Assembly: GCA_050084515.1 (NCBI GenBank)
Contig: CM114274.1
Location: forward strand, 19,034,001-19,098,000
Source of the DNA: Blasia pusilla
Taxonomy: Eukaryota; Marchantiophyta; Marchantiopsida; Blasiales
Direction: 5' to 3'
Length of the DNA: 64,000 nucleotides
Part shown: positions 22,175-33,990 of the stretch, piece after piece
Layout of the letters: every line of letters starts with the position of its first letter
How positions within the stretch are numbered: the first letter of the stretch is position 1
The notes under the pieces: generated by a model
What the model was told of the DNA's origin: nothing
The model's input: only the letters and a program-made list of their open reading frames with translations
The model's database searches: none
Translations under genes and position numbers: made by a program

Positions 22175-22986
22175 CTTCCGTTCTTGTTGTTGAAAATTAG
22201 TCTGTGTGTCTCCCTGGATCCTCTCCCTGTCGGCTGCGCAGTGTTGTGGTCAGTAAGTGATGCAGGATGAATGAGCGTACAAGAAACTAAATCCTTTCGG
22301 ACAGCAAAATTATTCCGGTCTCTATACTGCGTGAAATTCGGCAACCTGATCGTTCGTATTTCGGATACTGCGAAACGGATATTGTTAAGCAGTGGAATTC
22401 CATGCCAAGGATGGTGCTCACAGCCGTGAATGGCCTCTCCAGCTTGATGCATCTCTTTTTCCCGAGAAGCGTTTGAAGCCGCACTCTGAAACGGTACTCA
22501 AGCGTTCGTCCTATCTTAATAGTCGTGTGAATGCGTGCAACGTTTTTTTTTCTCGCTTGTTTCTTCCTCTTCTCTCTCGTGTCGACCAGTTTCTAGACTA
22601 CGTTGGCCTTTTGAACTCTCCATGGTTGATCAGACAGTGATCGCACGGCAATGCCCCTGAATGAATGCGTGCATGCTACTCTTTGTCCTGTCGTAGTAAT
22701 CATTCTCCACCGTAGCTGCGACTTCGAACAGGCCGCACTCTTCTCTCGAATGATGGTGTCAGACATTTTGTGTGCTTTCTTTCTTGGAATCGAGGGCATA
22801 ATGTATACGAGTGCGCTAAATCCCACGATGGATAATTCTGATTCCTGAAACAGCTCCTGTGAAAGAAATGTCGTCCGGTATTTCTGATTCGGTCGTATTC
22901 TCGGAGAATTTAGTTTACGAACTACAGAATTCTAGTTTTCGAGTGTGTAGAGAGATAGCTGGCAGAACGGTGCGAGAGGTTTTGTC

Positions 22987-25900
22987 ATGACTACCGGGAC
23001 AGAAAGGAGGGGCGTTGATCCTGTTTTTGTACCTTCAGCAGCGGTCATGGGGAACGAGAAAAATGGAACGGAAAGTTTGTTTACACCGTCACAGAGACGC
23101 AGAAGGCTATCGAATATCACCAATCTTTCCCTCTCTGCGAACTGGGGGTCCAACACTCGAGAAGACATGGTGCCCAAAAGCGGCAGCAAGAGCAGCGACT
23201 TTCAGCTTCAGCAGGTAAGTTTAACCTTCATTCTCACTTGTCTCAGTCCAAGTAAGTAAGAACCGGGCATTTTCAGAATGTAGCCCAGAGAAACGCAAGC
23301 TACAGAGCCTAAACCTGGCACTCTCCAGCGGGTCTTGAAAGGACATGTCAGGGAACTCGTTGTAAGAATACCCAGGTTGCAACAATAAAAGTAAAAAAAA
23401 ACGAGTTAATCCCTTCCGCAAGATTGGGGGCTAGGGGCTAGGGGATGTGGATCTGAAGCACTAGTTTGTTGGCCGATGGCGCGAACGAAAGTCTTCTGCA
23501 ACTCACTATCCATTCCGTTGCTTTCTAACAGGAGAATGCAGCGTTGAAGAAGTTGCTGTCCGAGAGAGAGTATCCACTTAATCGTTTGTTCACTTTAGAT
23601 GTTGGTAATATGTAGCGAATGAATTCGTTTCTGTTCTCGGAGCGCTGCCCAATGTAAGCGGTTCGCGCTCGTACAGTGAAATTCTTGACCATCACCAACA
23701 GGATGGCTCTAGAAGCACAGGTAGGAGACATGGAAGCGTATGCAAACGGAGTTTTTGATGCAACTACGCAGGCAATCAAAAGTCAACGAGGAGATAATTG
23801 GTTACAACTCGCGTTTATCAAAGGTTCCCTTTTCGGACTCAAATGTATCCAATCTGATTTCTTCGCTGCAGCTTGCTTTGAGTTGCTGATTGTGACTCCC
23901 ACTGAATCAAGGATTCGGTCTGACCCGGAAGATGAATGATGTAGTGTGAACTCCGCTGTAAAGACTCTGCTACACTAGATAAAGGTGAAACTGTGTAAAC
24001 TGTTGTATGTAGTCGTCACCACATGGCAAGCGTTGATTTGTAGGGATGATCGAGTTTTCAGCTGAGGTGGTAACATTTTCTGTGGTATTGGAGTTCTTCA
24101 AAGGGCAGTGGTAGCTGATGGTAATTGGTTTGACACACTTGCTACATTGCGCACCTGCATACGTGCATGAAGACATAAGCAGAAAACGTAAATGAATGCT
24201 AATGCCCATGTAGATATTTGGTCCTGAGAATAAGATCCGTAATAAATCCAAACTGCATTTAGAAGGTCAATGAAACGTAGTAGTCAGGTGTGATCACTGG
24301 ATTTTCCTCGGTTAACTTGCCCGAATAACTTCATCACTTTCTTAGCAGGTATGGTTTGCATATAAACTTACCAATTTTGTTTTCGGCATTTGCTTGTGAT
24401 GCAGGAGGTATTCCACTTGCGCGATCAAGTGAGTGACTTGCACCTTACCACTCCAACTATAGGATGAACTAAAGGGAAAACCTGAGGTGATAATGCAATT
24501 GACATTTCTCTCTGTGAACAACTTATCAGGGCAAGTGAAGGTGCTCTAACTCTTTGGAACCTCTGCAGTTAAGACTACTTCAGCACGAGAATGGTCAGAT
24601 GTCTGTTGCATACAGAGTTCAACTGAGCGAGCTTCAGGTAAGAACATATCGCTCACAATCAGGAAACTTATGGAACAGGCATTCAACTGGAATCTTGTAA
24701 GCAGTAGCTTGGTAGATTAGTGTAATGTAAACCTTCGTCTCGTCTAGAGTTTACAGAGTGCAAGACTTTGAACGTGCCCCTATTATGCACCAGTGCCTTT
24801 CCGTCTTCTGGAACTAACGGTATGAAAACTGTGTCATGCACAGGGCAAGCTAACAGAAACTCAGGATCAGCTTAAGAAACTTCTCCAAGATATGGAGAGC
24901 AAGGTACTCTCAGGACCGACGTTGGCCTTCTCTGGCCACATGAAGTTGTTGGGCATGATATTTTCATTTATTTACGGGAAGTGGTCTGAAAAGCTTACGA
25001 AACTTCTGCCTTTTACTCGAACTCGATTAAAGCTACATTGTACTCTCTTGAAAAGTCACGCTTTGTTGTAGATGCCAACATCATCGCGTGAGGATCCACC
25101 GTGCGTGACCAGGAAGCCAAGGACTAAATCTCACCGTAGACACTCTACTGCAGGTAAGACAGATACATCGTCTGTCCGTTCTTACTAGCAATCTGATGAG
25201 AATAGGAAAGGCAAACAGACGTTTGGGTTTGGTTCCTCCTCACCTCAGCTCAGGATTATCGCAATTTTCGTATTGGCATGTTAGATCTTGCATCTTCCGT
25301 CTCGATCTCAATTCAATTCTCACGGTCTGTAATTTTCTCCATGTTACAGGAAATATCATGTTGGATAGCGATTGGAACCACTCCACAAAAGTGGAGTTCG
25401 AACGACCGGAAGAGGGCTTGAACAGGTGCAGTCATATATATGTTGCTCCTTTCGACGTCCAATGCAGTCTGCCTTTCTGCTGAGCTACGAGAGCCGAGAG
25501 CAAGTTTTTAACGCAGATGCTGTTTCGTCTTTTCAGGCCGGATTTGCGCAGGCGATCGGGCAGGTTGGTATTATCAAAGGAGGATGCCTCAAAACCTAAG
25601 CCCGTAGCTCCACTTGTACCTCCTGCTCCAACCAGGCACATCAACAGATACAGCGATCTGATTGGACTTGAACCTATGTTGGAGGTTTCTGAAGAAGAAA
25701 CATCTCCATGCAGCTCGGCAAGTAGGTCTTGCTCTCCTCCGGGCGAGGACCTTTCAAAAAGTGGGCTCAGTAGCGAGTCCAATACTACTAGAACGGATGA
25801 TGCGTTTGCCACCAGTCGTTCTACTGGATCATCAGCGCCGAGCACATCTTTGAAGGGATCACAAACCCTCAAAACGAATAAGGTAAACTTAGTCCCAACG

Positions 25901-26068
25901 GAGCCTAAAAAGGCAGCCTCTACTAACTCCTCGTCCGCTCCTCACTTCTCTAGGCGTGTTTATAATTCTTTGGTTTCCGGAACTGGTAGGCCAGTCCGAA
26001 AAGCCGTCGAGAATATTGCCTCTTACCGGGAGCCCCCTCTCAATACGAAAATGCGCAGACCTGCGTAG
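22987..26068 (+). CDS. SGO: Shugoshin (centromeric cohesin protector), 9 exons
   Basis: Shugoshins act at centromeres, where they recruit PP2A and shield cohesin from removal or cleavage. Exons by GT-AG borders and phase: 22987-23214, 23532-23569, 23702-23720, 24405-24428, 24569-24637, 24844-24903, 25072-25153, 25350-25425 and 25537-26068, giving 1128 nt and 375 residues. An in-frame TAG at 22948 precedes the start. The N-terminus holds RRRRLSNITNL (residues 37-47), the plant shugoshin signature. Residues 77-146 form the coiled coil (ENAALKKLLSERE, EVFHLRDQ, LRLLQHENGQM, QDQLKKLLQDMESK). The middle is Ser/Pro-rich with an acidic LEVSEEE. The C-terminus has the basic shugoshin motif, GRPVRKAVENI then SYREPPLNTKMRR. 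Every exon junction keeps frame. No transcript evidence is available, so the short exons are inferred. Confidence 0.88.
23702..23720 (+). other. SGO: 19-nt microexon of shugoshin
   Basis: Flanked by CACCAACAG and GTAGGAG. The preceding exon ends in phase 2 (GA), and adding G restores a Glu codon followed by Met-Ala-Leu-Glu-Ala-Gln. The heptad pattern of the coiled coil continues through it, and skipping it would shift the frame of everything downstream. Confidence 0.7.
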
Positions 26069-28799
26069 GGTACCGTGAGTTCAAGCAGAGACTAGGTACG
26101 TGTGATACCAAAACGGTTGATGTAGATAGGTAGGTGGTAGTGATTCCGATATTCACCGGTAGCTGGCCACTGATGTGGTGTCTGCTCCGTATTGACAGAG
26201 CTAATCGATTGCTGTATTTTTTATAAACACCCTTAATTTAAAGTCCCTGGACAAATTGTGGGTTGCAACGAACTTGGCTCGGCGGTGTGTATGTGCCGGC
26301 ATTCGCCGAACAGAATCGAGCTGACTGAAACAAAATAGTCTTAAAACGTGCTCTTTTTGCACCCTAAACTCTTGGCACCGTTTCTCACTACGATGATCCC
26401 TATCAGCATGTGAACACACCCCATGTTGAAAAGCGATCGTTGTTTGATACTCCCGTGTAGTATGTGTGTTGTAAGTGCGTCCTGTGAGAGCCTGCTTCTT
26501 CTATTATCTGAATCATGTCCAATTCACATCCTGACCCTAAGTGTGACCATTGTTATCTCGATATGAAATCATTTTGTCATGACTACTTCTGGTTCGATGG
26601 TTGAGCTCCACATACTTTCTAGGATTCGTAGAAGTCACCAGGCTCGGATCGTCTTGCAGATGCGAAAGCTTCTCTGCGCAGTTTGCACTGCACGACTCAT
26701 CACAACAGGAAACTTTTCAATTTACAGTTATGTGAGGATGTCTGCAGAAAATGTAAGAATTGATTTTTGCCCACGAGAACCCCAGGGAGCCATGAGACTA
26801 TCAGTAAGACAATTTTACTTCAGGAAGACCCGTGCAGAGTGAAATGTACCTGAGAACATCGGCCACAATGCTTCGAACGGCCCACCATGCAACTGTACGT
26901 ACTGGATAGAGGAACTCCTAATCTTTGGGCCATGTGGACCACTTCAGACTTGCTGAGATCTCTGCAAGTGACAGTGAAGTTGTCACGTCAGAGACTACGT
27001 AAATTTACATCACCAAGACCCTATGCGTTGTAGCTGAGTTAAGTTCCATGAAAGAACATAAACCCAAAAGGGAGTACAATCGAGAGTAGGTTAGAATAGC
27101 GCTGTTGAGTGGGGAGACATCACCGCGTCTCACAGGCGATTAGAAGTGCTGACACGATTGCTGGTGAGAGCAAAGGGACTAACTACCTTAGTGGCACAAG
27201 TATATCGAGAGGAGGATGCAATGCAGCTGCGGTGGAACGAAAGCCGTCCAGAAACAGTTGCGATGAGCTGCATAAGACTCCAAAAGCCATGTCAATTAGC
27301 ATGTTTGTGTCTTTAGGCGACTGCCCAACGTTTCAAAATCCAAATTTTGATACAAGAACCTGATCAAAAGGATGTGGAAGAAATAAACGAAATATAGAAG
27401 AGAAGGTTGGCCTGTAATGTACCTAGAATAGGTTCCCAAGTCATCTTTGTTGAGAGCCAAGGTTATTGTCCCCGCTCCAACCTTCCATTCCAAATGTCAG
27501 TTAGTTAGTGGCACTTTACAAGCGTTCCTTTAGATAGACGGAGAGAAGATTCAACATTACATGTGGAGGTGAGTGGAGACAGAAATAATGGCTCTATACC
27601 GTAAACCTTCATTAACTAGGTTGTTTAATAACATGAATGATGAAGACGCACCTGAGACGCGTAGCTGGTTCCAAGAGCCAGCAGTAGCAGATTCCTGTGA
27701 GGAATTGGAACGTGAAGGCGGCTCGGGTCCTGCCAAGCACGAAATGACTCTCCCACCTGCATGTAGATGTCAGGTTTACTTATCACCTGATCAACAGGAG
27801 GTCATGATTAGATTAAATTCTGGAAACTGATTTTTGATTTTCCACAGGTAATCGTTTGTTTGTGAGAGGGGGAAAAAGTCTTGCATTTTTCATGTCAAGT
27901 TGGGAAAGTTCAATGTCAAGGTGCCGGCAAAGATTGACACAAGCTTGCTGCTCCATTTTCGCTCCCCTCTGTCCATAATTGATGAATCTAAAAAGTCCGC
28001 AGGCAACAGGTACACAATGAAGTCAAACCGCCTGAATATATGGATACACCTTGAAGCAGAGAAGATGCTGCGTACTCTGGCAGATCTTTGAATCTCAAAA
28101 GTTTGTGCTGCGTATTATTCAATCGGTATGTACGAAGACCACAGGCAAAGCGCCCGAGTACATGGATACACCCAACAGCAAAGACGACGATGTACACTCT
28201 GGCAGATCTACTGAATTTCAACAGATTTTGGTGCTCCACATCGAATAGATTGGGAGGTAGCAACGGAACCTCAGTAGTGGAACTTTCCTGTGCTTTTTCA
28301 GTTACGAAAACCCGCCCGTGGAAAAGAAACAAAACAATTTCGAGAATTCAATGCAGAGCACTGAGCCAATAGCAAAATTTCTTGTGCGAAGAGAAGGAAA
28401 AATTCGCAGTTGTGCAATCGAATCAGTTTTCATTCTCACAAAGGAAACAGGTGAGCAGATTGTCGCCAATGGTAAAGAATCGTGGCACTCTCGATTCCTC
28501 CGCTCATGAGCAGCACCGAGGCGCTGACTGCAGCCATGTTTGTCCAATATCCCGCTCCGGCCGAAATCAGATCCTGATATACTCAAAATAAAATTTCGAA
28601 AGACATTACATCACTCACCCTCTCAGAGCTCACTCTGATTTTCTTTTTCATTCGTAGGTTTCCATGGCTCAATCGAAAATACCATTTTAGACCTCCATCG
28701 GTCGCGGGTGGTCTAAACCCCTAAACGCATCAAATTCATTTTTAAAACTTTTAAAGCCAAAACAATAGCGGTTTCTAATTCTTGTGTGACAATTAACCA
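26069..28799. other. Unassigned region downstream of shugoshin
   Basis: No recognised gene. Composition is balanced, unlike the AT-rich repeats, and some open frames look protein-like: 27573-27830 (includes ACRCQVYLSPDQQEVMIRLN) and 27900-28091 (includes LNIWIHLEAEKMLRTLADL). None matches a family known to me. Segments at 28041-28094 and 28162-28216 are diverged copies of each other, sharing ATGGATACAC and ACTCTGGCAGATCT. This could be the 3' untranslated region or a decayed neighbour gene. Confidence 0.35.
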
Positions 28800-29005
28800 T
28801 CAACTTTTGATATCCTCTTCATTATAAAAACAAATCTGAAAAGATGACAAAGAAAAGGTGATAACCTCTCAAAAGAATGTGAATCCACTTTATTATAAAA
28901 TAAACCTCAAAAGAGGACAAAGGTAATAACAACTCAAAAGAGGAGTAAAAAAATGCATAAAAGAATGCAAAAAGAAAATGGCAACAAGCCCACGTAAACA
29001 CCGGC

Positions 29006-30177
29006 TCAACGAGCAACACGATTGATTGCTTGAAACAAATCTGACAAGAACACGAGGGGTTGGTCAGACGTGAATGGATGACGAGGCGAGCGACCTCCCA
29101 CCACCTCCGCACGACGTAGTAATGCCAAGGCTTGTGCACGTTGTAAGGCCACTGAGATACATTGCCTAAAATAAGTAGTAACAACCGAGAGAGAAGGACT
29201 ACGGGAAGGGGCAAGGTGATTATTCTCGAGGGAGTGGTGAGCACACGTTTTCAGGAAAGTATCAAAAGACACATGTAAATGACCAAATACTTCCACTGCA
29301 AACGGAATAAATCCGCCAGTCGCATGTCTCACAACACAACTTAACTCCTTGATTCTTCCTGCAGCTTCGGCCGCCAAACCTTTGGTATGTGCGGATCTAC
29401 ACACAAAGTCAGAACGTGTTGGATCAGCAACCACCACATCACCTAGTGTCCAGAATCCACCTCGAGACATAACAAGATCCACTCTCCGCGAGAGGTTGCT
29501 TGTGTGGTTGAAGGTAGGATATGGAGTTGCTCTTGCCCAAGGGTGTATCCTGCCGTACGAGCCACCGATGCTACCACCTCTCTAATGACATCATGTGTGG
29601 CCGTTCGTTCTCCACCATCTGCACATCGGAGAATATGGATACCCTTGGCATCAATGGGATCCCCGCATACACAATTCGGCACACCTAAGAGAGAAGGATG
29701 GGGAAGTCCAAGACGTAACTGCAAAGCTGTTGAGAATATACTTCGAGGAAGACAAAATGGAAGAATAAGAGGATTTGCAGTAAGCCACGCCCCCGCTCAG
29801 ATACCCGCACATGAACGTAGACGAGCTCGATTAGCGTCGGAGGATGCCTCTGAGAGAATGCTGGAAAAGTTGATTTGATGCAGATTCTCGGAGATATGCT
29901 CTTGAAGTCAATCAAGACCTTCTGTAATTAGTTGACTGAAAGGGGGTAGAATTGCTTGTGTAGCAAGAGGAAGAAGAGCTCGTGCAGATCTTAGTTGTTG
30001 TTGAAATAACAAGTCCTCCTCCTCGACATGGGCGATATGATCCATCAAGATAGGTGTATCTCCTTGGAGAAACCTTGAAGCCATAATCGGTGCTACCAAC
30101 GTCCAACTCCCCAAAAAGGCTGCGGGAGCAGATGTGACTGTGGAGGATAGTCCCACCCCTCCAAAAGAAATAGGCAA
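29006..30177 (-). pseudogene. Endonuclease half of the non-LTR element (frameshifted)
   Basis: Continues the RT protein in shifted frames. 30177-29908 carries PISFGGVGLSS, APAAFLGSWTLV and a helical segment. After a broken stretch (about 29905-29725), 29724-29443 has LQLRLGLPHP and the CCHC motif CVCGDPIDAKGIHILRC followed by HDVIREVV. 29482-29006 has VDLVMSRGGFWTLGDVVVADP and FIPFAVEVFGH, which fit the acidic positions of a PD-(D/E)XK endonuclease. This nuclease would nick the target site. Frameshifts near 30177 and 29480, and an in-frame stop near 29908, make it non-functional in this copy. Confidence 0.7.
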
Positions 30178-32543
30178 GATAGCTTGTCGTGAACAAAGAC
30201 ACCATCCTCTCCCTCAAAGGTATTTGGGCCAAGAAGTTGACGAAAAGTTGCCAAGATAGAAGCATCAAAAGAGGCCAGCCGATGTAAGAAGCTTGAAGTG
30301 GGAGGACAAGTGCGAAGAAGGTAGGAAGGACGTCGAAGAAAACATTGGGAGAGAATCCCATAAGCCACTTGGGGATCCCCAAGATGAGGTAATAAATGAA
30401 GCCATTCCACGTCTTTCAAAAAGGCCTCATCCAAGAACTTTGAGACATAGTCGATGAAGCCAACTGGGACTCCAAGAACTCTAACCCCTTCAATGTAAAT
30501 GGGAAAATCAGGAGTAGGTGGGGTGAATTTTGAGGGAAGGCATGAAGGAGACCATACTCCACATTTACTAGGTTGGACTTTAAGGTTTAAGAAAGAGAGT
30601 TGCTCCACGAAACGGGTATAAGCAGGAACCACTTCAGAAGGAGATCCTAAAATGTGAGTGTCATCAGCAATAGAAGGGAAAAGACAAGATGGAAATGCTT
30701 GCGCTGATGCTCGAAGGGCACGAAAATGAGCAATGGCAAAGAGTGGGCCCCCAATGGGATCACCTTGACGTATGCCACAAGCCGATTGTAGAATACTATA
30801 TTCCCCAGAAGTAGCATAATGGGAATAGATAATGGGCGTATCATAGGCATAAAAGGAGCGAACAAATGGAATGAGGCTCGCGAGTTGTCCTCCTGCACAA
30901 CGTAATTCCTCAAAGATGGCCGCACGAGAAATTGAATTGAATGCATTAGCCACATCGACTTGAATTGCTACCCAATCTGGATGAATATCAAGAGTGGAGC
31001 GAATCCCATGCACCACAGCCTCACAACCTCCAGGAGTTGCCACTCCAAATTGATGAGGAAATAAGTGGGCACTAAAGTGAGGACGAAATTGCAAGCATAG
31101 GGATTGACTGACCAAGCGGTATAAAACCTCTCCAATAGCCAAAGGGCGCACACCTGAAGGAGGCTTATCCATAGCCAACAAACGACAAGCCCCTAAGAGC
31201 CTAGAGATAGAGAATGGGAGACGACCTGCCGCCATATGTGCACAGACCTTATATAGAGAGACAAAGCCACTTGCTGAATCTGCTCGGATAAAGCAATCGC
31301 GGAGATGCTCAAAAACCATCCTTGATAGCGCGCTAGCTGATAAGCGAGGAGTATGCAGAAAAGCCCTTGTGAAAACCTCCAAGTCAAGCTCCAAGTAAAG
31401 GTCTGTTGTATAGTCTTCCACAAAAGATGGAGCATCGCCACTTGAAGGAGGATGAAGAGCTTCTAAGAGAGCCGCTGTTTCCGCACTTGGAACCGCCGGA
31501 GAAAGAGGACCCAATGCTCGAGCTGCACGTGAAAACTCACCAACCTGCCCCAATAGTAGACTTCGTCGAAGACGTTGTTGTATTGAAGGCCTCCCATGAT
31601 TGGCATGTTGAGTGGGATGAGCCGCAGCTAAGGCCTCAACTCGAAGTACATGCTCATTCTGAAGATTCTCCCAATCCCCTGACATAAAGCGTTGAATACG
31701 TGTGGAGGTTTCACGATGACCCGTTGCACCCCCCCTTGGAGGGAGGACTAAAACCCATTGTGGGAAGATTAATAGGAGATACCAAGCATTTATATCTGTA
31801 GGGTCACGCGCTAACCTTTCTAATGGGAATAGTAAAGCTTGTTGGGTGATGGGGGGAAGAGCAATAGGAATGCGAGTGTAGAGTCTAGGACGAGGAAGAC
31901 CTGGATGGAAAGAGCGAAGGAGATCAATTTGGCTTAACCAGGTCCAAGCAATTTTTGTGGGGAGTGTAGTAGGAGTTGGTATCGGGTTAGGGATTGAAGG
32001 CCCATGCATGGATCGGCAGTACCGCTGATGTCTTTTGATCCCATTAGGAGCAAAGTCCTTACCACAAGGTATGCAACGAACCTTTGGTACAAATGGAGAA
32101 GTAGAAAGGTTACAAGGAGAGGAGGTGGGAGGTGCAAGAGGTGGTGATGGCCGACGATGAGGGGGTAAATAGGTTGGGGAAGGAGGAGGAGGAAGAGGGG
32201 AGATTCGGGTAGAATAGATGGGAGTTGGAAGCAAGGGCATAGATGAGATATGTGGGGATGGCAAAGTAGAAGGATTCGGTAATAATGGATCAAGATTAGG
32301 CTCAATAGGACAAGGCAAAGAAGGGAGAAGAGGAGAATCCGGAAGAAATGTAGCGAGTGTAATGGGTGTATTAGCATCTGGAGGAAAATGGCGAGATCGA
32401 CGATGAGGAGGTGAACCAGGGGGAGAGGTTACGGTTGTAGGAGGGCGTGTAAAACCAAATAAGCAAGTAGATGGAGAATCCAATTCCATCTTTGATGACA
32501 TAGAAGTAAAGGTAGGCAAGTCTCCGAAGACTAGAAAAGACAT
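30093..32543 (-). CDS. Reverse transcriptase ORF of the non-LTR element
   Basis: Makes element cDNA by target-primed reverse transcription. The frame is open from 32588; 32543 is the first ATG, giving 816 residues. In numbering from 32588, residues 36-165 are Pro/Ser-rich. A finger C172-X2-C175-X11-H187-X3-C191 (CIPCGKDFAPNGIKRHQRYC) may bind the target. RT spans about 470-690: PPSGVRPLAIGEVLYRL, QVDVANAFNS with the first catalytic Asp (545), SACGIRQGDPIGGPL, and SIADDTHILG with the Asp pair (642-643). The catalytic residues are intact. The last 15 or so residues are out of register: the conserved ILPISFGGVGLSS segment continues in another frame at about 30177, so translation ends early at a frameshift. 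Confidence 0.78.
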   Translation of the reverse strand: MSFLVFGDLPTFTSMSSKMELDSPSTCLFGFTRPPTTVTSPPGSPPHRRSRHFPPDANTPITLATFLPDSPLLPSLPCPIEPNLDPLLPNPSTLPSPHISSMPLLPTPIYSTRISPLPPPPSPTYLPPHRRPSPPLAPPTSSPCNLSTSPFVPKVRCIPCGKDFAPNGIKRHQRYCRSMHGPSIPNPIPTPTTLPTKIAWTWLSQIDLLRSFHPGLPRPRLYTRIPIALPPITQQALLFPLERLARDPTDINAWYLLLIFPQWVLVLPPRGGATGHRETSTRIQRFMSGDWENLQNEHVLRVEALAAAHPTQHANHGRPSIQQRLRRSLLLGQVGEFSRAARALGPLSPAVPSAETAALLEALHPPSSGDAPSFVEDYTTDLYLELDLEVFTRAFLHTPRLSASALSRMVFEHLRDCFIRADSASGFVSLYKVCAHMAAGRLPFSISRLLGACRLLAMDKPPSGVRPLAIGEVLYRLVSQSLCLQFRPHFSAHLFPHQFGVATPGGCEAVVHGIRSTLDIHPDWVAIQVDVANAFNSISRAAIFEELRCAGGQLASLIPFVRSFYAYDTPIIYSHYATSGEYSILQSACGIRQGDPIGGPLFAIAHFRALRASAQAFPSCLFPSIADDTHILGSPSEVVPAYTRFVEQLSFLNLKVQPSKCGVWSPSCLPSKFTPPTPDFPIYIEGVRVLGVPVGFIDYVSKFLDEAFLKDVEWLHLLPHLGDPQVAYGILSQCFLRRPSYLLRTCPPTSSFLHRLASFDASILATFRQLLGPNTFEGEDGVFVHDKLSCLFLLEGWDYPPQSHLLPQPFWGVGRW

Positions 32544-32620
32544 ACGAAACGTGGTTTGGAGAAAGCATGAGGATAACGAACAAAGCAAAAGTAGTGGAGA
32601 GATGAAGATTAGGCAATACC

Positions 32621-33570
32621 GAATTTATGATTGAAAATTACTATAAGCAAAATATAAAAAGTAATTGAAAAGGAAAAGTGATGGATATGGTATCGGAAGA
32701 GGTGGCTCAAGAATATGAATTTCTAATATCCTAAACGTATGTAGGGGCGAAACAATAAGGTAAGGAGTTGAAAGAGCAAGGAAGACTTTTGGGAGGAATT
32801 GACCTAAAACAAACCCGTACACAAAAATAGGCGCCTACAAAGAGGAAGAAAAAGTAGATAACCTACTTGATATCAAAAGAATGAGCTCGTCAAGACGATC
32901 GAAACAGGCCCAAACACGCCAAAAACCGACATTCGAGAAGAAAGTTATGAAAGAAATTGGAAACACCGAAAAAGAGGATGTAGGGAGTAAGTGAGCCACC
33001 TACCAATGACCGCTATGAGGGAATGAGTTTGTAATGTTGGGCCCAGACCGTATCAAACGATCCAGAAAAGCAAGAGGAATCCTTTAAACCGATGGTAACC
33101 CGATATCACTCTATAAGGAGAGCGCTATGTTTGAAATTGCGTATAGGAATCTATGAGCACATTTAGGAGAGAAAGAGGTCCAAAGATCCCAAGAACTTTG
33201 GAAATCTCAATCTTAAGTGGAAAAAAGAAGAACCCAAAGTTCAAGCTTGAGAAGATGAACACATTGGGCCTTAAATTGAAAAGATTGGATCACCATGGAA
33301 ATAGTTACAAACAAAATTCTAAACATCCGCCATAGTCTTCCTCCATAGTCCTCCTCCTCCTCCAAATGAAGTTCAATCGAGTGTCCTCAAAAGAGGAGTA
33401 AAGAAATAAACAATTGGATCCATAGGGTCAAGCGTGTCATGTAAGGGAGGATCCGTGCCAACAAAATACTTGGGATTGAATTTTTGAGAAAATATTTGTA
33501 ATATTCTGGTTTTTGGTTTCCACAAAGGTGAAAAAAGGGTGCCATATCAATGATGAATGAATCTAAAAAT
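32621..33570. other. 5' flank of the non-LTR element and decayed repeat
   Basis: No recognisable gene. The word TCCTCAAAAGAGGAGTAAAG at about 33387 recurs as CTCAAAAGAGGAGTAAA at about 28933 in the 3' untranslated part of the non-LTR element, suggesting another short remnant. The 5' untranslated region of the element probably lies in the first few hundred bases. Confidence 0.4.
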
Positions 33571-33990
33571 TTATTGAATGTTATATTTATGCAAAATCTT
33601 GGTCCAAAGTAGAATCCATTTTATTATACAAAAGTTCCTCAAAAGAGAAAAAAGAAAGGTAACAACATCCCAAGGAGGGTATGAGGCAAGAAACGGAAAA
33701 TGGAATTGAAAAAGAAAATGATTGAAAAAGCAGCCCAATGCAAAGCTTGAAAAAAAATCCGACACTAATACTAATGGTTGATGAAATGTGAATGAATCAT
33801 GAGGTGAATGGTCGGTAACCACTTTGGCTCAATGTATCAATACAAATGATTGTGCATGTTTTAATTACATTGACATGGATTAATAAAAGTAAGTAGTAAC
33901 AACAGAGAGAGAAGGACTACAAGATAAGCCAGATGATGATTCATAAGGGAATGGAGAGCCCCAAAAGAACACACCAATATCTTTTGGATA
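33571..33990 (-). mobile_element. 5'-truncated copy of the non-LTR element
   Basis: On the minus strand HQPLVLVSDFF matches DQPLVFLSDLF of the endonuclease C-terminus. The DNA from 33591 to 33960 runs parallel to 28885-29230, sharing TTTTATTATA, AAGTAGTAACAAC and GAGAGAGAAGGACTAC. Only the last few hundred bases are present, as expected from incomplete reverse transcription starting at the 3' end. Confidence 0.65.

Larger units (their letters stand above)
28800..32620 (-). mobile_element. Non-LTR retrotransposon with RT and restriction-like endonuclease
   Basis: A LINE-type element read on the minus strand: N-terminal C2HC finger, reverse transcriptase, a GGVGLSS/AAFLGSW connection region, a CCHC motif and a PD-(D/E)XK-like endonuclease at the C-terminus. 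This single-ORF order is that of the R2/NeSL/CRE-like group, which uses restriction-like endonuclease, and not of the L1 type with an AP endonuclease. The RT frame is open throughout; the endonuclease part is broken by at least two frameshifts. The limits are approximate. The 3' part aligns with a second, truncated copy at 33571-33990. Confidence 0.75.
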
